DNA from: Amia ocellicauda
Taxonomy: Eukaryota > Chordata > Actinopteri > Amiiformes > Amiidae
Reading direction: 5' to 3'
DNA: 64,000 bases
Assembly (NCBI RefSeq): GCF_036373705.1
Contig: NW_027102764.1
Location: forward strand, 19,822 to 83,821
Positions 59,275 to 64,000 of the stretch are shown here, in pieces. A model generated the notes under the pieces. The model worked only from the letters and a program-made list of their open reading frames with translations. It ran no database searches and had not been told where the DNA came from. The stretch's first letter is position 1, and every line of letters starts with the position of its first letter. The position numbers were made by a program, and so were the translations under genes.

Positions 59275-61057
59275 TGTAGCGTAAGGTACACTTATAAATT
59301 TCAAGTAAAGAAGTGAATTTATAGTGTCACCATATCACGAATCCTGGAATCTTGTAGAACTCAATTTCTGTAATAATTGGACGCAGACACCAATTCCAAA
59401 GATATAAATTGTCAAATTTATTCAAAACAAAGACTAAATGTAGCACTACACTAATTATACAAAAGGGAAGAACTAATTAAAATTCAACTCTAGATCAACA
59501 AATCACTTCCGTGACCAAATCAAAGACCATGGGATTTCATATGATAACACAAATCGATTAACAAAAAAGGTTATAAACACATTGACTACAATACCGGTTA
59601 GTAAGACGAAGGTGAGTCTCTCGTTAGTATTATTAGTCAGACATTAAATAACTACGCAGGTTAGTATTTATGTCAGGTAACTTCTCGTTATATATATATC
59701 AGTCTCATTTACGTTTAGGTGCCGAGAAAGATCCTATCATTACTTGTTACCACACTTTCCCTTAACTGATTATTATTCAATGATTTAGGATAGGCAGGGC
59801 CACCAATAATCTAATGTCTATTAACTTGTGTCAATTTCAGACTAAACAGTTAAACAGGAATGAGAAGATATTTCTCGACGTTGACAGATTTTATTTCTAA
59901 AATTATCAACAAAACAGTTTAATGCAACACACATTTATATTTAAGAAAACTAAATGATATTACACATTCTAGAGTTATGAATCACAGATTAACATTTCTA
60001 ATTGATTTCTCAAATGTCATGAATCATGAACTCCAAACTGTTAAACTTATCTGAACTTCGTCGCAGAGAGGCCTCTCTGGCTTCGGGCTCAGATAACAGC
60101 ACACGGCACGAGGTCCGTGTGGTTTGGAACAAAGGCAGTCCGGTTCGGCTTTGTCCAAGAACTTCCACTCAGTCGATGCACCTGGAAATTGGGGTTTCTC
60201 GAAAGTAGTGTCGTTTCCAAACAGATTTTCCACTGGTTTGAAGGCTCCAAGGTTGTGCACAAAATCTTCTTTGAGGAAAGCAGGGCCCTGTTTGTTCCAA
60301 GGGTCAAGTTTCTTAAGACTCAAATAGCTATTTAAATGACTGACACTTTCGTATACAGTCGACTTAGTCAATTGTCCAGCTGTATTCACTCCACTGATCA
60401 GGTGGGCACAGGCGGGCAGCGCAGTCTGTAAAGTTCTTTATTTAATAAAGTCCTTTAAAAGAATTCTTCGTACGGCTCAATCTCCTTCTCCCAGTTTAAC
60501 TCTTCTGTTGCCGGCAAAGACTTGGTTGGTTTCTGGTTCCGGTTCTGGCAACAGAGCTACAGGTTGAGCTGTGGCAGCGAGTTACTGGTTCAGGTGAGAG
60601 AGAGAGAGAGAAAGACCGTCCGCTGTTCCTTATAGTCTGTCAGATCAATAGGTGATTGGTTCCTGAGTTCTTGAGATTGGATTTCGGTTTCAGCCCCCAG
60701 TGTCCTATTGGAGGGGGGCTTGATTTATGACTGATGTCAATCCATGCCATCTTTTGGAAATGCCGGTTGGCCCGGGTTCGTAGCTCTATGTCGGGATTTC
60801 GGCTCTCGTCCACTTCAAAGAGTTTTTATCACCTACAGGCCCCTTTCTCCAGACATCTCATAGCAGAATTCCAAACTATTTGGCCTCTTCTTGGTGCCAT
60901 CCTCCCCAAAACTGTCACTTTGATGCAAACCAGTTCCAAGCTGATGAGCTAAGGAAATCTGATAACTTTGGGGGGGGAGAGGTCTTCTTTAGATCAGTGC
61001 TTCAGCTCAGAGCCCAAATGCTCTTATCAGGGACTCTGTTCCCAACATAACGCTACA
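59275..61057 (-). mobile_element. Solo-LTR-like element, unit 11
   Basis: Same length, with the caccatatc state of units 1-4, 7 and 8 rather than that of the other short units. Confidence 0.65.
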
Positions 61058-61713
61058 TGAGTAATCGGGCTCTAAATAGCCCCAGGCGTTTCTCCTGCAG
61101 TTCTTCCTTCTTTCCACTGCTAGCACTGCCTTTGTGAAGGCGGATGGGGCTTGTGAGAAGTCAACAGCGTGTCTACCGAAAAGGGTGTCTGACTCCTGGT
61201 TTTGGATCCGGAAGGGTTGATAACAAACTGAAACGGTTACAATATGATACTGCTTAAATTAACTGTGGATATAGATTGTGATCGTGCTCGGCTAAGGTGT
61301 GCTTTCAGTCCGCACACAAAACATTTCAGTCGTCTAATCAAATCGAATAAAACAGCGAGGATAGCATGTTCGATCCGTGTGCTATTGTTTTTCAACAAGT
61401 GTAATGCCCTTTGTAACGTTTAACCGATTCGTTGAATAGAGCTTGTTATAGGATATTGTGAACTGAACCTATTTTGCTGTGAATTTATATTGAGTGCGAA
61501 TAGTTTATTGTGTCTGGTCGCGGTCTGTCTGCACTAAATAAATGATTTGTATCAAGTCATTTTTTAGTTTGTCTGTCTACTTTTTTACCTTGCGACTAAA
61601 GGCCACTCCTTGCACTTCACACATTTGCCCTTTTAATTACTCCCTTACTGACATACTTTAACATGCAATGTGCGTGTGATAATAGTTTTAGCAGCCTGTT
61701 GCCATTCAGGTGA

Positions 61714-61745
61714 GATGATACCTAGATACCTAGATACCTATACCA
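61714..61745 (+). other. Short-class deletion junction, unit 12
   Basis: Same filler and breakpoints as unit 5. Confidence 0.85.
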
Positions 61746-62154
61746 CTGGTTTTCTCCGATCTATATAGAAGAGGATGTCTTTTATTGTAACAACCAGACA
61801 TTTGATTCTGCACTGTCACTCACTCACTCATCTATCTATCTATCTATCTATCTATCGACTATTGACTATCGACATTTGCTGTCTGCCGCTGTGATTGTTG
61901 GGAGTGAGTGTGGAGGTGCAGGTGTGCATGTTTGCTGCTGCCAGGTTTGTTTGTGGTTTTTCTCCTCTACTTTTTTCGTTCTTTCTTTCTGAATGTGTCT
62001 TTGACAGTTTTGTAAGAGGTTTTTCTGAAGAGTTTCCCCATGCTGAGCTGACTCCTGCAGTCAGTGAAGTGATCGGGATGTCTGGGGCTGGGTCGGGGAG
62101 GGGGGGAATCAGAGTTTTTTATTCGAGACTTTAACACGTCGGCATGGCGTTAAA

Positions 62155-63240
62155 GTGACCTCTGATGAGTTTTTGCCCCTGGAGGAGTGTGTTCTGGCGA
62201 TCGGGCAAGTTGTCGGTTGTGAAAATATAAAGTCGGCAGCTCGTATGAGCGGGTCTGTTGTGCTGTTTCTGAGCAGCATTGAGTTGGTCTCGCGTATCGT
62301 TGAGACTGGTATAGTGATCGGTGGTGTTTTGATCAATGTCACCCCACTAGCAGCTCCGGCCAGGAGAGTTACTTTGTCTAATGTCCCTCGTTTTCTGTCA
62401 AACGACCTATTAGAGAGGGAACTGGCGAGACATGGGTGGATAATGTCGGGTTTGAAACGTATACCGCTGGGGTGTAAGTCACAGCAGTTGAAACATGTTG
62501 TTTCGTTCAGAAGGCAGGTATTCATGATTTTGAATGACATAAATGGGGATCTGAACATTGTGCTTAAGTTCAAGGTTGATGGCAATGATTATGTTGTCTT
62601 TGTCACATCTGATTCTATGAAGTGCTTCAACTGCGGTAATGAAGGCCACACTGTTAGGCATTGCCCCGAGAAGGATCAGGATGAGGGTGCTGGTCCCAGT
62701 CGACGGGGGGGTCAGCCCAAGCAGGCCAGGTCGGGGAGTGGTGAGCAGCCCGGCCGCCCTACTAGCGGAGCAGCCGAAGTGGCAGAGGAGGCGAGAAGAG
62801 GGGCTGCGGGGGAGGCTGTTGAAGAGAGTGAGGGTCTGGAGGTCCAGGTACAGGAGAGTGTGGGCGCTGAGAGGACTTCCGACCGCGGCGGTACCGTGCC
62901 GACTGTGGAGGTCCCAGGTGTTAGCGGTGTGTCAGCTAATGTTTGTGGAGCATCAGACAGTACGGATGACAGCCGTTTAACTGGACTGGATGGCAGTATA
63001 CAGCAGCAGGATGGGGCATCAGGTAGTGGAGTGGGGGTGAGCAGCGAGAGGGCTGGTGACCAGACTGAAAAGATGGAGACTGTGAAGACAACACTGAGCA
63101 GTGTGTGGGACACGGGAATGGAAGTGGGGACGGATCCTGGTCAGGACAGCAGGGTTTTTAAAGTGCCTGGGAAGAAACGCATTCGCAAATCTGAGGACGG
63201 TGCTTCTGCTAAAAAACGGAGTCCAGCTCCAGAGCCTTGA
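62155..63240 (+). CDS. LINE ORF1-type protein, unit 12
   Basis: Intact frame with only silent changes (D286 and P359). Confidence 0.75.
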   Translation: MTSDEFLPLEECVLAIGQVVGCENIKSAARMSGSVVLFLSSIELVSRIVETGIVIGGVLINVTPLAAPARRVTLSNVPRFLSNDLLERELARHGWIMSGLKRIPLGCKSQQLKHVVSFRRQVFMILNDINGDLNIVLKFKVDGNDYVVFVTSDSMKCFNCGNEGHTVRHCPEKDQDEGAGPSRRGGQPKQARSGSGEQPGRPTSGAAEVAEEARRGAAGEAVEESEGLEVQVQESVGAERTSDRGGTVPTVEVPGVSGVSANVCGASDSTDDSRLTGLDGSIQQQDGASGSGVGVSSERAGDQTEKMETVKTTLSSVWDTGMEVGTDPGQDSRVFKVPGKKRIRKSEDGASAKKRSPAPEP

Positions 63241-64000
63241 TGAGTCAGTGTGCTCCCAGGAGATGCTCAAAGGAGCCTGCCTAAAACAGTGTGCTACCTA
63301 GAGATCCTGAAGTCACCCCCGCAACTCAAAAGCACCTGTGTTGCTCCCAGAAACAAAAGAGGAAAAACTGGAAAAACCAGTATACCAGTCAAGCAACTTA
63401 AGCTCAAGAAGGGAGGCAGCTTGACCAAGCCAGTTTAAGCTGACAAGTTACTGTGACTGCCTATATTGTTTTTCATTTGTTTGTTTTTTATGACATTGGA
63501 GTTACAAGGTTCTGCACTGAACACAAATCTACTAAGAAGTGTCTCCTTAAAACTCAACCATAAAAGTAAAATAATAATAAAATAAAAAACTTCAGAAGGA
63601 ATTATTTTCAACTGAGAATTTGCTTGTACACTGTTACTTAACAAAAATATATTACACTGCACACAAATTATTTCTGACCAATCCAACATGGCCAAACGAT
63701 ATAAACAATGCACTTTTCTTGAACAACCCTGAACACAACTTTATACAGCAGGTCACACATCCTATGCATCATTATTTTCAGAGAAGATGCGTTTTGGAGG
63801 AATAGAAAATAAAATCTAAACAATAACAAAAGGCTTCCAGCAAATGTGTTGCTTGGCCCCATAATAAGTATTTGAACTGTTTCAAAGTGAAAGCTTCAGA
63901 CCATTTTGATGCGGTTTGCAAGTTAACAAGTTCTGCTGTCCAAACATGACACTATCCGTAAGTTAGCCACTCAAAGTGACTTAATCATACCCTGCAGAAC

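Larger units (their letters stand above)
56301..61184 (+). repeat. Array unit 11 (short class, 4884 bp)
   Basis: Has the short-class junction but the gaagcgat variant of units 1 and 7, and the ggacgggg and caccatatc states unlike units 5 and 6. Short units are therefore not a single uniform lineage outside the deletion. Confidence 0.96.
61185..64000 (+). repeat. Array unit 12 (short class, cut by window end)
   Basis: Short-class junction, ORF1 and AT-rich 3' flank are present; the window ends before the LTR. The TTTC tract upstream of ORF1 is two repeats shorter than in other units. It shares gagaatttgc near 63615 with unit 10. Confidence 0.96.

Noticed and set aside
1-64000. CRISPR array or satellite of short monomers
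   Set aside because: The repeat period is kilobases, and there are no short direct repeats with unique spacers.
1-64000. Array as a pure assembly artefact
   Set aside because: Units differ by private substitutions, indels, two length classes and distinct junctions, which duplicated contigs would not show. Exact copy number may still be wrong.

Overview
The window looks like vertebrate nuclear DNA, most probably from a ray-finned fish. This rests on eukaryotic tRNA genes with internal pol III promoters, a Tx1/L1-type LINE ORF1 with one CCHC zinc knuckle of the kind common in fish, a retroviral-type LTR, (ATCT)n and (TTTC)n microsatellites, and no bacterial-style operons. The species cannot be named from sequence alone.

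All 64 kb is one head-to-tail tandem array (a macrosatellite). I count twelve units, starting at 1, 5888, 11762, 17486, 23372, 28255, 33139, 39026, about 44845, 50412, 56301 and 61185; the last is cut by the window end. There are two unit classes. Long units (about 5.72-5.89 kb: units 1-4, 7-10) carry a tRNA-Gln gene. Short units (about 4.88 kb: units 5, 6, 11, 12) have lost about 1 kb that held it. Unit 9 also lacks about 320 bp at its 5' end. Copies differ at only a scattering of positions, so the array is young or strongly homogenised.

Layout of a long unit, in unit 1 coordinates: 1-535, a block with a polyadenylation-like signal and nothing else recognised; 536-1105, tRNA upstream flank; 1106-1177, tRNA-Gln (anticodon CTG); 1340-1358, a strong CTCF-type motif on the minus strand; 1411-1508 and 1566-1675, two copies of a short body ending in an ATCT microsatellite, with a decayed tRNA-Gly(GCC)-like segment (1509-1568) between them; 1780-1935, a pyrimidine tract and a G-quadruplex-type tract; 1982-3067 (frame open from 1874), LINE ORF1; 3068-3265, a possible C-terminal remnant; 3266-3977, AT-rich DNA; 3978-5760, a solo-LTR-like element on the minus strand with CCAAT boxes, TATA box, polyadenylation signal and a 121-residue ORF; 5761-5887, a linker.

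No reverse transcriptase, integrase, gag-pol or transposase frame is present, so the array does not encode a mobile element able to move itself. The most interesting architecture is the regular pairing of a tRNA gene with a CTCF-like site every 5.7-5.9 kb, both lost together in the short units. Tandem copy variants preserve a record of unequal exchange: units 1-2 resemble units 7-8, while the 3' halves of units 5-6 resemble those of units 9-10.
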